A DNA stretch of 20,618 nt from JAWCLZ01 sp038850275 (GTDB lineage: Archaea > Halobacteriota > JAWCLZ01). Where the stretch lies: contig JAWCLZ010000021.1 in NCBI GenBank assembly GCA_038850275.1, forward strand, positions 1 to 20,618, given 5' to 3'. Shown piece by piece: positions 7,839 to 15,201 of the stretch; position 1 is the stretch's first letter; each line of letters begins with the position of its first letter. The notes under the pieces were generated by a model. The model was not told the DNA's origin, searched no databases, and saw only the letters and a list, made by a program, of their open reading frames with translations. The translations under genes and the position numbers were made by a program.

Positions 7839-9148
7839 CGCTCTTCAACGCTTGTGAGATATCTCTTAACCCCCATTTTACCTATGAATCCATTTTTCCT
7901 AGCGATTGCTCTCAATACAGCGTGCACCCCACTGCCATACTGCATGGATTTTTTCTCTCCCCAGGCAATCTCTAGGGGTAGGAGTTCCTCTGCAACTTTT
8001 CTCAAAATATATTTCTTGATATAACCTTTACCATTTTCACGAGTTTTTATTTTAAGCTTTATATCGAAATTGATCACTAAATTTATTAGTTCTTTATCTA
8101 AAAATGGCATAACTAATTCTAAGGAATTTGCATTAGCTATAGCTACATCTCTCTCGAGATTCTCACTTGCAATGTTTTCAATATTTTTCAATAGCTCGCT
8201 CTGCAGCGCTGCCTCACCTTGTTTGTTGAATATATCAATGTATCTCCTATATCCCGCGAATAATTCATCGCTTCCCTGACCTGAAACAGCCATTTTAATG
8301 CCATCCTCCTTCATAGCTTGCATTGCGAAGAAAAATACAAGTCCAAGTTCAACTTGCATTGGAGTAGAGTTTTCTATGATATTAATTACCTCTGGTATTT
8401 GTGCTTCAATTTCATCCATCTCTATTTCAACTATCCTCAATTTATCTTCCATTCTCAATGCACTTGCACTTAGCCTCGCTTGTTCTAAGTCGTGTGAGCC
8501 TGCTATGCCTGTGACATATAGCTTTGCATTAGGAATTTTAAATGCAAGTAGAGAGCTATCTACTCCGCCTGAGAATAGTATTCCTGGATTTATCAATTTT
8601 TTCAAGCGAATTTCAAATGCTCGATCTAAAGCTTTTTTCAGTAATTCAATAGCTTGTTTTTCATCTTGGATCAATGCTGCTTGCTTAATGATTCTTTGCT
8701 CAATGATTTCAATTCCTTCTCTATAAATTAATATGCTTCCTGGAGATAGAGTTTTTATATCCTTTATCTCAAGCGAGCGAAGCATCGCTTTCTCAGAGGC
8801 AAAGGCAAATCCATTGCTATCGCAGGAATAGTAAATCGGCTTCACTCCAACTGGGTCTCGAGCTATAAATAGCTTTTCTCCACTTGCTACCGCTATGGCA
8901 TAGTCTCCATTTACCCTCGAAAGGCTGTTTTTGAGATCACTTGGCGAGTTGATATTTAAATTAACATCGCCTTCATAAAAATTGCCATCCATCGCTATGC
9001 CTTGTAACTCAAGCTTAGGTGATATTTGAGCAATAGCTATTCCTTGGCCTTCCCACAACTCTCTTGTTCCTTGATATCTAGAGGCTGATAGCATTTTAAC
9101 TGCCTTTGCCTTTGAATCTCTTCCAGCATACCCGCAGATTGGGCCCAT
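7823..9148 (-). CDS. Compact asparagine-synthase-like glutamine amidotransferase (AsnB family)
   Basis: This is a two-domain protein of 441 residues, shorter than the usual 500-600 of AsnB. The N-terminal class II glutaminase domain has its expected nucleophile at C5 (ICGYAG), plus NGDYAIA (80-86) and RDPVGVKPIYY (97-107). The C-terminal synthetase domain has the PP-loop LFSGGVDSS (191-199), SGQGSDELFAGY (289-300), MPFLDKEL and EKKSMQYGSG. Two oddities stand out. The nucleophile is preceded by MGPI rather than by Met alone, so a propeptide would have to be removed. The glutaminase domain is compact (the RGPD-like arginine block is replaced by YQGTREL), so glutaminase activity is uncertain. 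The TATA box upstream predicts a near-leaderless transcript. It heads the operon with gatCAB and topA. The product may be free asparagine, or another amidated substrate. Confidence 0.85.
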   Translation of the reverse strand: MGPICGYAGRDSKAKAVKMLSASRYQGTRELWEGQGIAIAQISPKLELQGIAMDGNFYEGDVNLNINSPSDLKNSLSRVNGDYAIAVASGEKLFIARDPVGVKPIYYSCDSNGFAFASEKAMLRSLEIKDIKTLSPGSILIYREGIEIIEQRIIKQAALIQDEKQAIELLKKALDRAFEIRLKKLINPGILFSGGVDSSLLAFKIPNAKLYVTGIAGSHDLEQARLSASALRMEDKLRIVEIEMDEIEAQIPEVINIIENSTPMQVELGLVFFFAMQAMKEDGIKMAVSGQGSDELFAGYRRYIDIFNKQGEAALQSELLKNIENIASENLERDVAIANANSLELVMPFLDKELINLVINFDIKLKIKTRENGKGYIKKYILRKVAEELLPLEIAWGEKKSMQYGSGVHAVLRAIARKNGFIGKMGVKRYLTSVEERWRKW

Positions 9149-9173
9149 GCAAATTGAGTTGAATGAGGTTGGT

Positions 9174-9184
9174 CTAATATAAAT
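9174..9184 (-). promoter_or_regulatory. TATA-like box for the asnB-gatCAB-topA operon
   Basis: On the minus strand the element ATTTATATTA lies about 28-35 bases ahead of the asnB-like ATG (9148). In archaea this spacing puts the transcription start within a few bases of the ATG, so translation would be leaderless or nearly so. Confidence 0.5.
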
Positions 9185-9197
9185 TTATTTATGGATC

Positions 9198-9339
9198 TTA
9201 TGGATTTTTATCTCCGCTAGACTTGTAAAAAGGACACTCTTTTTTTGGTACATTCCCAGACTCGCAGGCACATATCCATTGTCATATAAATTGCATCTGG
9301 AGTGGGACATTTCTCCTCTCTGTAGCAGCAGTTAACCAT
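9198..9339 (-). pseudogene. Small cysteine-rich protein gene interrupted by a one-base shift in a run of seven A
   Basis: From the ATG at 9337-9339 the frame reads MVNCCYREEKCPTPDAIYM and continues to MCLRVWECTKK, then leaves the sensible frame and ends at 9217 after 40 residues. The break is at seven A (T at 9240-9246 on plus). With one A fewer, the frame continues as ECTKKECPFYK and ends at 9198, giving about 46 residues with cysteines arranged CC-x5-C, C-x5-C and C-x4-C. This pattern suggests a small metal-binding or redox protein, which I do not recognise. A TATA-like box 24-33 bases before the ATG supports a real leaderless gene. Explanations are a recent frameshift, a sequencing error in the homopolymer, or programmed slippage. 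It sits just upstream of the asnB-like gene, same strand. Confidence 0.6.
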
Positions 9340-9362
9340 TCTTAACCTTAATCAATTTATTT

Positions 9363-9372
9363 TATATATAAA
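9363..9372 (-). promoter_or_regulatory. TATA-like box for the small cysteine-rich gene
   Basis: TTTATATATA on the minus strand lies 24-33 bases before the ATG at 9339, predicting a leaderless transcript. The region from 9360 to 9430 is otherwise plain AT-rich DNA. Confidence 0.5.
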
Positions 9373-9430
9373 ATTTATAAATTTTTGCTTTTAAATATCT
9401 GTTTTAAGTTAAAAAAAGCTTTATTTTTAA

Positions 9431-9446
9431 CCGAAAGGTTTAATAT
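9431..9446 (+). promoter_or_regulatory. Strong archaeal-type promoter (BRE plus TATA) facing the candidate small RNA
   Basis: CCGAAAGG followed by TTTAATAT resembles the purine-rich BRE plus TATA-box arrangement of highly expressed archaeal stable-RNA promoters. The expected transcription start, about 26 bases past the box centre, falls at 9466-9471, exactly where the GC-richer structured segment begins. AACC-GAAA-GGTT is also a small hairpin with a GNRA loop, so part of the resemblance could be fortuitous. Confidence 0.45.
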
Positions 9447-9467
9447 TCAAAATATCAACGAGTAATC

Positions 9468-9560
9468 ATTGGTAGGGCTCTGGGAAGTGCAATTATCACC
9501 TCCTTGCCTCCTCAAATTTGCTCAACCCCTGATTTTTGCAACCAATAGAGCCCTGCAAAA
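9468..9560 (+). ncRNA. Candidate unrecognised structured small RNA
   Basis: A segment of about 90 bases with clearly more G+C than its AT-rich flanks and no coding frame. Its 5' part ATTGGT-A-GGGCTCT (9468-9481) is complementary in two blocks to ACCAAT-AGAGCCC (9541-9553). The block order means the two helices cross, so they can form a pseudoknot or be mutually exclusive. The 3' blocks sit in the loop of a third possible hairpin, TTTTGCA (9534-9540) with TGCAAAA (9554-9560). A fourth hairpin pairs GGAAGTG (9483-9489) with CACCTCC (9497-9503), with one A-C mismatch. It is not a tRNA: there is no T-arm or D-arm consensus. No C/D box pair or terminal ACA box is convincing. The 3' end is uncertain. 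It points toward the 3' end of the oligopeptide transporter operon. Confidence 0.45.
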
Positions 9561-9607
9561 TTTATTATTAAATTAAAAATTAAAAAAGTTTCTCATCAGG
9601 TAAAAAA

Positions 9608-10573
9608 TTATTCATATAGCCAGCACGCCACCATTTGCCTCTCATTTATCCTTCGAAGCTTAGGCTCGCTTTGCCTGCAAATTTCTAGAGCTTGAGAGCA
9701 CCTTGGAAAGAACCTGCAGCCAATTGAGGCTGGTGGAATACTCACGTTGGCAATTTTCTCAAGGTTGAGCTTCGCAGCATCAATTAAAATTTGAGTATAG
9801 GGATGGGCTGGTTTTTTAAAGATGGTCTCTGTTTCACCGGATTCCATAATTTTACCCGCGTAAATAACAGCTATTTCTTCAGAGATAAGCTGCACCGTGC
9901 CTATATCGTGGGAAATGAAAACCAATGAGAGCCCCATTTTCTCTTGCAATTCTAGAAATAGATTTAAAATTTGAGCTTGAATGGAAATATCAAGTGCACT
10001 CAATGGCTCATCTGCAATTAATATCTCTGGGTTAACTGCAAGTGCTCTAGCAATGGCAACGCGCTGCTTCTCACCACCGCTTAGTTCATGGGGAAAGCGA
10101 TTTGCAACATCACTCTTCAAACCAACTTGATATAGTAGCTCCTCAACCCTCTCGCCATTCTCAATATTATGAATTTCAAGTGCCTCACTAATTAACTCTT
10201 GAACTCTCATCCTAGGATCAAGTGAGGAATGCGGGTCTTGAAAGATCATTTGAACTTCTCTCCTGAATTTTTTAAGCCCTTCTTCGCTGGCTCTAGATAT
10301 ATCCATACCCTTGAGCAGTATTCTACCTGAGGTGGGCTTTTCTATTAGCACAATGGTTTTGGCCAGAGTTGATTTACCACAGCCGCTTTCCCCAACTATT
10401 CCAAGTACTCTTCCTTTAACTATGTTCAATGAAACACCATCCAGTGCTTTAACATAGCCCACAACTTCGTGAAAAAATCCCCTAGTGATTGGATAATATT
10501 TCTTCAAATTAATAACTTGCAATAGCACTTCATCTGTAGATAGCACTTCATCTGTAGAGATTGCACGCCACAT
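9608..10573 (-). CDS. Oligopeptide/dipeptide ABC transporter ATPase, OppF/DppF type
   Basis: This is the second ATPase of the peptide importer, about 321 residues from the preferred ATG at 10573. It hydrolyses ATP at the inner face of the membrane as one half of the ATPase pair. Motifs in order are Walker A GESGCGKST, the Q-loop in MIFQDPHSSLDPRM, signature LSGGEKQRVAIARAL, Walker B ILIADEPLSALD, and the H-loop FISHDI. The C-terminal oligopeptide-transporter tail has the cysteine block GCRFFPRCSQALEIC, which binds an iron-sulphur cluster in some relatives. The frame is open upstream to 10669, but that start would overlap oppD by 122 bases and add residues unlike the family, so ATG at 10573 (26-base overlap) is preferred. 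A repeated STDEVL at its N-terminus comes from an 18-bp tandem duplication. Confidence 0.93.
   Translation of the reverse strand: MWRAISTDEVLSTDEVLLQVINLKKYYPITRGFFHEVVGYVKALDGVSLNIVKGRVLGIVGESGCGKSTLAKTIVLIEKPTSGRILLKGMDISRASEEGLKKFRREVQMIFQDPHSSLDPRMRVQELISEALEIHNIENGERVEELLYQVGLKSDVANRFPHELSGGEKQRVAIARALAVNPEILIADEPLSALDISIQAQILNLFLELQEKMGLSLVFISHDIGTVQLISEEIAVIYAGKIMESGETETIFKKPAHPYTQILIDAAKLNLEKIANVSIPPASIGCRFFPRCSQALEICRQSEPKLRRINERQMVACWLYE
10523..10558 (-). repeat. Perfect 18-bp tandem duplication at the junction of the two ATPase genes
   Basis: TAGCACTTCATCTGTAGA (plus strand) occurs twice without a gap at 10523-10540 and 10541-10558. The second copy contains the stop codon of the upstream ATPase gene (10548-10550). 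Because 18 is a multiple of three, the downstream gene stays in frame and gains six residues (STDEVL repeated). Confidence 0.95.
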
Positions 10574-11489
10574 ATCTCGCTCCCACCTTGAATTCAACTG
10601 GTGTTTCAAATTCACAGATATCTCGAGCTTCACTGCACCTAGGAGCAAATGGACAGCCTGATTTAACATAGCTAGCTCTCCCAGAAATGGTTTTCAGCAT
10701 ATTCTTTACTCCCATTCTAGGGAGGCATTCTAAAAGCGCTTTTGTATATGGATGCAGAGGATAATTCAATATATCTCTAGACCTTCCCCTCTCCATAACC
10801 CTACCTCCGTACATTACAACCACGTGTTCTCCAATTGCTTCAACTATGCTAAAATCATGGGTTATAAAAAGCAAGCCCATTTTATTCTCCCTCACTAGAT
10901 CTCTTAAAAGCTTGAGGATTTGAGCCTGCACTACTACATCAAGCTCGGAAGTTGGCTCATCTGCAATTAAAAGCGAGGGGGAGCAAGATATAGCAATGGC
11001 AATTAGCACGCGCTGCCTCATACCCCCTGAGAATTGATGGGGATAACTATGAACACTCATCTCAGGGTTTGGGATGCCAACTATTTTCAATAAATCCACT
11101 GCTCTTTTCCAAGCTTCTGATTTACTGAGCTTTAAATGGGCTTTGATTTGCTCAGCTATCTGCTCTCCGATCTTTAAAACTGGATTTAAAGAAGTCATTG
11201 GGTCTTGAAAAATGATGGATATTTTCCTCCCCCTGATTCCTCTAATTTCCTCCAAAGATAGCTTTAATAAATCCCTTCCCTCAAATAAAATCTCCCCTCC
11301 TATGATTTCCCCGGGTGGGTCTATAAGGCGGAGGATTGAAAGCGCAGTTACACTCTTGCCACTGCCGCTCTCGCCAACAATACAAGTTATGCTTCCTTTT
11401 TCAACTGAAAAGGATACTCCATCAACTGCTTTTAGCACGCCTTCGTGCGTGTGGAAATAAGTCTTTAGATTTTTCACTTCAAGCAACAT
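10548..11489 (-). CDS. Oligopeptide/dipeptide ABC transporter ATPase, OppD/DppD type
   Basis: This is the first ATPase of the importer (313 residues). Visible motifs are Walker A GESGSGKSVTALSIL, Q-loop IIFQDPMTSLNP, signature FSGGMRQRVLIAIAI, Walker B LLIADEPTSELD, and H-loop FITHDF. The C-terminal extension has the cysteine motif GCPFAPRCSEARDIC of OppD/DppD proteins, and the stretch HPYTKALLECLP before it is also typical. A good Shine-Dalgarno GAGGTG lies four bases before the ATG and includes the stop codon of the preceding permease gene, indicating coupling. Confidence 0.94.
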   Translation of the reverse strand: MLLEVKNLKTYFHTHEGVLKAVDGVSFSVEKGSITCIVGESGSGKSVTALSILRLIDPPGEIIGGEILFEGRDLLKLSLEEIRGIRGRKISIIFQDPMTSLNPVLKIGEQIAEQIKAHLKLSKSEAWKRAVDLLKIVGIPNPEMSVHSYPHQFSGGMRQRVLIAIAISCSPSLLIADEPTSELDVVVQAQILKLLRDLVRENKMGLLFITHDFSIVEAIGEHVVVMYGGRVMERGRSRDILNYPLHPYTKALLECLPRMGVKNMLKTISGRASYVKSGCPFAPRCSEARDICEFETPVEFKVGARYVACNLYR

Positions 11490-11492
11490 TTT

Positions 11493-12419
11493 TCACCTCA
11501 TCAAAGCTCTGGGATCGAGAGCATCCCTCAATCCATCGCCAAAGAAGTTGAAGGCAAGCACTGTTAAGAAAAGTATAGCCCCTGGTTCAACCGCCATCCA
11601 CCAAGCTGTGGTTAAGGTTCTCTGTCCATCGTGCAGCATCTTGCCCCAGCTGATCAAATTAGGATCGCCCAAGCCAATGAAACTCAAACCTGATTCAGCA
11701 AGGATGACTCCTGGGATTGAAAGCGTGGAAATGACGATTATCAAGCTGGCTACATTTGGAAGTATATGTCGAAAGATAATTCTCTTTTCAGAAGCTCCTA
11801 AGACCTTCAAGGCTAGGATGAAATCTCTATTTTTAAGTGAAAGCACTTCGCTTCTGATCATTCTAGCAGTTCCAGTCCACCCTGTGAGTCCAATCATCAA
11901 TATGATCAAACCCAAGCTCTGGCCAAATATGAAGACCATTAAAACTAGTAAAATGAAGAAGGGAAAGGTCATGATTACATCTGTAATTCTCATAAGCAAA
12001 TTATCAATCACTCCTCCTCGGTAAGCAGATACCACGCCAATAAGCGTGCCATTTAAAATCGCTAAAGCCGTAGCTACTAAGCCAACGAAGAGTGAAACCC
12101 TCGCTCCACTCACAAGCATGGCTAGCATATCCCTCCCTTTATCATCTGTCCCAAGCGGATGTTCCCAGTTTCCGCTTACCATTCTTCTCTCAATCTGCTT
12201 GGTCTCAGGGTTATAAATAAAATGCTCGATGGAGAAGCCCAGGGGAGGGAGTTCTTTCTTCTGAAAATCAATCCTCGTTGGATCTATGGTGAAGAATGGT
12301 CCAAATATAGCGGTTAAAACTAAGAAGGTCAAAAAAACAAGACTTGCTAGTGCAGCTTTATTCCTCTTGAATCTCTTCCAGTAGAAAAGCATTAATCCAT
12401 GGCTTGCTATTTCAATCAT
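11493..12419 (-). CDS. Oligopeptide/dipeptide ABC transporter permease, DppC/OppC type
   Basis: This inner-membrane permease (308 residues) is the second membrane subunit of the peptide channel. It begins with an N-terminal membrane segment after a basic stretch (YWKRFKRNKAALASL), as in OppC family proteins, then an external loop ending in HPLGTDDKGRDMLAML, a strong OppC signature. The binding-protein-dependent transport domain follows, with the EAA-like loop ALKVLGASEKRIIFRHILPN and the closing block FFGDGLRDALDPR. It overlaps the preceding permease gene by 8 bases. Confidence 0.94.
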   Translation of the reverse strand: MIEIASHGLMLFYWKRFKRNKAALASLVFLTFLVLTAIFGPFFTIDPTRIDFQKKELPPLGFSIEHFIYNPETKQIERRMVSGNWEHPLGTDDKGRDMLAMLVSGARVSLFVGLVATALAILNGTLIGVVSAYRGGVIDNLLMRITDVIMTFPFFILLVLMVFIFGQSLGLIILMIGLTGWTGTARMIRSEVLSLKNRDFILALKVLGASEKRIIFRHILPNVASLIIVISTLSIPGVILAESGLSFIGLGDPNLISWGKMLHDGQRTLTTAWWMAVEPGAILFLTVLAFNFFGDGLRDALDPRALMR

Positions 12420-13377
12420 ATCTAACCCTCGGGTCTATATAGGTATAAGCTATATCCGCTGCGAGATTAGCCAAGAGGATTATGAAAGCTGAGATAACTG
12501 TAACAGCCACTACTATAGCGTAATCGCCAGAGAATATAGCATTGAATGAAATCCAGCCAAGCCCTGGGATGCCAAATATGATTTCAGTGAAATAAGCACC
12601 GGCGAATACCATTGTGCCTAGGTCGAACATAATCACGGTGATAACTGGGAGGAGGGCATTCCTTAAAACGTGCTTGAATATTACTGTGCGCTCGCTAAGT
12701 CCCTTTGACCTCGCAAATTTAACAAAGTCCTGCCTCAAGCTATCAAGCATCGAGGCTCTAACATATCGAGAGTAACTTGCAATTGCACCTGTGCTCAAGG
12801 TTATCACTGGCAGCAATAGAGCCTTTAGATTTTGAAGGGACAAAATGGGGAGAGTGGTATCATAATAGGTCTTGAACCATCCAAGCTTGACTGAAAATAT
12901 CAAGATAAGCATAATGCCAAGCCAGAAGCTAGGTATCGAGATCCCTATGTAAGAGAAGAAAGAAGCGAGGTAATCGACTTTGCTATATTGTTTTTTAGCG
13001 CTATAGACCCCTATTAATATACCAAGTACTATTGCTAAGACGGTGCTTATAGCCACGAGTTGAAAGGAATAAATCCAGTGGATTTTAATCAATTCTATAA
13101 CTGGCATTGAGGTGGAGAAGCTCCAGCCAAAGTCTCCCTTGAGCAAGCTTAAGATATAATCTATATATTGCTCCCAGATAGGTCTATTCAATCCATATTT
13201 TGCTTCAACTGCTGAGATGATCTCCTCAGGTGTACCTCGAGCTCCTAGGGAAGCTAGGTATTTATTCACTGGTGAAAGAGGGCCTGATCTAACGATTATA
13301 AAAGTAATAGTGAGTATTCCAAATGCTATGAAAATTGAATATAGAATTCTACGTAAAATATAGCTCTTCAGGTTCAT
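12412..13377 (-). CDS. Oligopeptide/dipeptide ABC transporter permease, DppB/OppB type
   Basis: This is the first membrane subunit of the importer, about 321 residues. It starts with MNLKSYILRRILYSIFIAFG, the typical basic-plus-hydrophobic OppB beginning, followed by LNRPIWEQYIDYILSLLKGDFGWSF-type sequence in the external loop. The transport domain has SIPSFWLGI and the EAA loop FARSKGLSERTVIFKHVLRNALLPV, and ends with YTYIDPRVRYD. The frame is open to 13407, but the ATG at 13375-13377 overlaps the binding-protein stop as ATGA and matches the family start, so it is preferred. Its end overlaps the next permease gene by 8 bases. Confidence 0.94.
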   Translation of the reverse strand: MNLKSYILRRILYSIFIAFGILTITFIIVRSGPLSPVNKYLASLGARGTPEEIISAVEAKYGLNRPIWEQYIDYILSLLKGDFGWSFSTSMPVIELIKIHWIYSFQLVAISTVLAIVLGILIGVYSAKKQYSKVDYLASFFSYIGISIPSFWLGIMLILIFSVKLGWFKTYYDTTLPILSLQNLKALLLPVITLSTGAIASYSRYVRASMLDSLRQDFVKFARSKGLSERTVIFKHVLRNALLPVITVIMFDLGTMVFAGAYFTEIIFGIPGLGWISFNAIFSGDYAIVVAVTVISAFIILLANLAADIAYTYIDPRVRYD

Positions 13378-15113
13378 CTCACAAAATACCATTGATGCAG
13401 GTTCCAACCCATTCTTATACCAGGGTCTATACCCTGCACCTCTTTTTTAATGCCAACGTTAGCTAGCTCAAATGCTAAGAAATCCACCGGCTGATCCAAC
13501 GCTATTACTCTAGATAGTTCTGCATATATTTCTCTTCGCTTCGCTCCATCCAAGCCCTCTTTTGACCTTGCTCTATTGAATAACTCATCAACTTCTCTAT
13601 TGAAGTATCCCCAGAAGTTCAAACCACCATCACTGGTGAAGAAAAGCCTGGAGCCAGATGGTGCAATTGGATTGGTGTTGAAGCCTATGACTATCATATC
13701 CCAAGGTGCTTCACTCACAGCATTCACTCCATTGTTAAATGAAGGTGGAATCTTTGAGTTTGGAATAGTATTCCTCAAGTACTTCTCAAGTAGAGTCGCC
13801 CATGGTAGATAACTCACTTTTACTTCAACTCCAATTTCCTTGAGTTCTTGCTTTATAAACAAGCAGGTATCCTCTCGAGTTTTGTTCCCTGAATTGGTGA
13901 AGATCTTCAAGGTTGGGATGGAGCTGTATCCAGCTTCTATTAATTTCTGTCTAGCTTTATCTTTATCATAGAGCTCGCCAACTCCAAACTTCATGACTCC
14001 CTCCTCAGTATACCAAGGGGAGGATTTAGGGATGAAGCTAAAAGCTGGCTCTCCAAATCCCATTAGTATTTTATCTATCAAGGTTTTCTTTCCAATTGCC
14101 ATTGAAAATGCCTGCCTCACCTCCCTATTTCTCAACCCCTCCCAGCCATTGTTCCTGAGATTGTAAGCAAGGAGAAGATAGCCAGTGGTTGGATAAGTAT
14201 AAACCTGCAAATGCTTCATTTCCTTAAATCTAGCCACTTGATCTGGGTCTATCCCAGCTGAGGTTATATCCCCAGCTTCTAAGGCTGCATTAACGGCTGC
14301 GGGAGAGCCGAAGATTTTTATAATATATTTCTCGAAATATGGATAAGGTTTGCCCTCAACGCTAGCGAGGTAGTAATCAGAATTTCTTTCAGTCACATAT
14401 TTATCATTCCTAATCCATTCCTTGAATTTAAACATCCCTAAATTTCCAGTGTAACTCAAAGTATTGAATTCCTCAGCTTTTATGAAAGCTTCTACTCTGC
14501 GCTTCTCATCCTCAATCTGCACATATTTCTCTGCAATATGCTTTGGATAGGGGGTGAGATTATGGAGTACATTATCCACAAACTCTGGGTCAATGGTTCT
14601 TCGCTTAACTTGAAAAACTGTTTCACTGACCTTTTCCACCTCCACAAATCGCTTCTCCCCCGCTATTTCTTCCCTCCAGTCATCTTTGTAGTTATAGGGC
14701 AGCCAGTCGCTCATCATTAAATTTTTAATAGTGTAAACATAGTCATCAGCAGTAACATTTCTCCCATCGCTCCACTTCAAATCATTTCTAATGGTAATGG
14801 TATAGATCAAGCCATCCTCTGAAACCTCTATAGGCTTGGCTAAATGGCGGAGGTGAATGTTAAATTGATTATCATAAATAGCTAGGGAATCCAAGCATAG
14901 ACCAGCATATGCGAAGGAAGCGCTATCAGCTGCCAATATCCAGTTCAAAGTTTCAGCATCACCAGCGGATGTTCCAGAGAGATAAGTCCCATAGACCTCT
15001 GGCTCCTTCTTCGAAATTTCCTCTCGCTCCCGCCCTAAGCAAGTAAAACCAATTGCACCCAGTCCAAGCATTCCAAGTTTTACACATAGCTTTAGAAAGT
15101 CTCGCCTTCGCAT
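13374..15113 (-). CDS. Peptide ABC transporter substrate-binding protein (SBP_bac_5), secreted by the Tat route
   Basis: This extracellular receptor (about 579 residues) delivers peptides or similar solutes to the permeases. The N-terminus has a twin-arginine motif MRRRDFLKL, a hydrophobic stretch and a cysteine in GFTCLG (about residue 25) that may be a lipid anchor site, although threonine before it is atypical. The mature part fits family 5 binding proteins: LSGTSAGDAETLNWI, ISEDGLIYTITIRNDLKWSDG-like sequence, TADDYVYTIKNLM, NREVRQAFSMAIGKK and DKARQKLIEAGY. ATG at 15113 is preferred to GTG at 15116, since a possible TATA box predicts transcription close to it. It is first in the operon, and the ligand is unknown. 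Confidence 0.93.
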   Translation of the reverse strand: MRRRDFLKLCVKLGMLGLGAIGFTCLGREREEISKKEPEVYGTYLSGTSAGDAETLNWILAADSASFAYAGLCLDSLAIYDNQFNIHLRHLAKPIEVSEDGLIYTITIRNDLKWSDGRNVTADDYVYTIKNLMMSDWLPYNYKDDWREEIAGEKRFVEVEKVSETVFQVKRRTIDPEFVDNVLHNLTPYPKHIAEKYVQIEDEKRRVEAFIKAEEFNTLSYTGNLGMFKFKEWIRNDKYVTERNSDYYLASVEGKPYPYFEKYIIKIFGSPAAVNAALEAGDITSAGIDPDQVARFKEMKHLQVYTYPTTGYLLLAYNLRNNGWEGLRNREVRQAFSMAIGKKTLIDKILMGFGEPAFSFIPKSSPWYTEEGVMKFGVGELYDKDKARQKLIEAGYSSIPTLKIFTNSGNKTREDTCLFIKQELKEIGVEVKVSYLPWATLLEKYLRNTIPNSKIPPSFNNGVNAVSEAPWDMIVIGFNTNPIAPSGSRLFFTSDGGLNFWGYFNREVDELFNRARSKEGLDGAKRREIYAELSRVIALDQPVDFLAFELANVGIKKEVQGIDPGIRMGWNLHQWYFVR

Positions 15114-15147
15114 CACTTCTATTTTATTTATTGAGTGTTAAAACTTT
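15114..15147. promoter_or_regulatory. Short divergent promoter region between the peptide transporter and XPB operons
   Basis: Only a few dozen AT-rich bases separate the two diverging operons. On the minus strand CCAAAAAG-TTTTAAC (about 15134-15149) could be BRE plus TATA, placing transcription start at the ATG at 15113. On the plus strand ATTTTATTTA (15121-15130) could be the TATA box for xpb. The two would overlap, so their activities may interfere. Confidence 0.3.
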
Positions 15148-15201
15148 TTGGATTATCAATCAGAGAAACAGTTATCTTGCTCGAATTCTCATAGTTTTTC
15201 A

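Noticed and set aside
8298..8726. 142-residue plus-strand ORF inside the asnB-like gene
   Set aside because: Antisense shadow of an intact synthetase domain including the PP-loop; Ser/Ile-rich composition is typical of reversed AT-rich coding sequence.
9475..9553. A tRNA gene: 79 bases flanked by a 7-bp GGGCTCT/AGAGCCC stem
   Set aside because: Neither strand has the T-arm GGTTCRAATCC consensus, a D-arm with GG in the loop, or a 5-bp anticodon stem with a 7-base loop at the right place.
9585..9600. A C box (CTGATGAG on the minus strand) suggesting a C/D box guide RNA
   Set aside because: No matching D box or internal C'/D' boxes occur at guide-RNA spacing in the following AT-rich sequence.
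10574..10669. 32-residue N-terminal extension of the OppF-type ATPase
   Set aside because: It would overlap the upstream ATPase gene by 122 bases and is unlike the family N-terminus; the ATG at 10573 is a better start.
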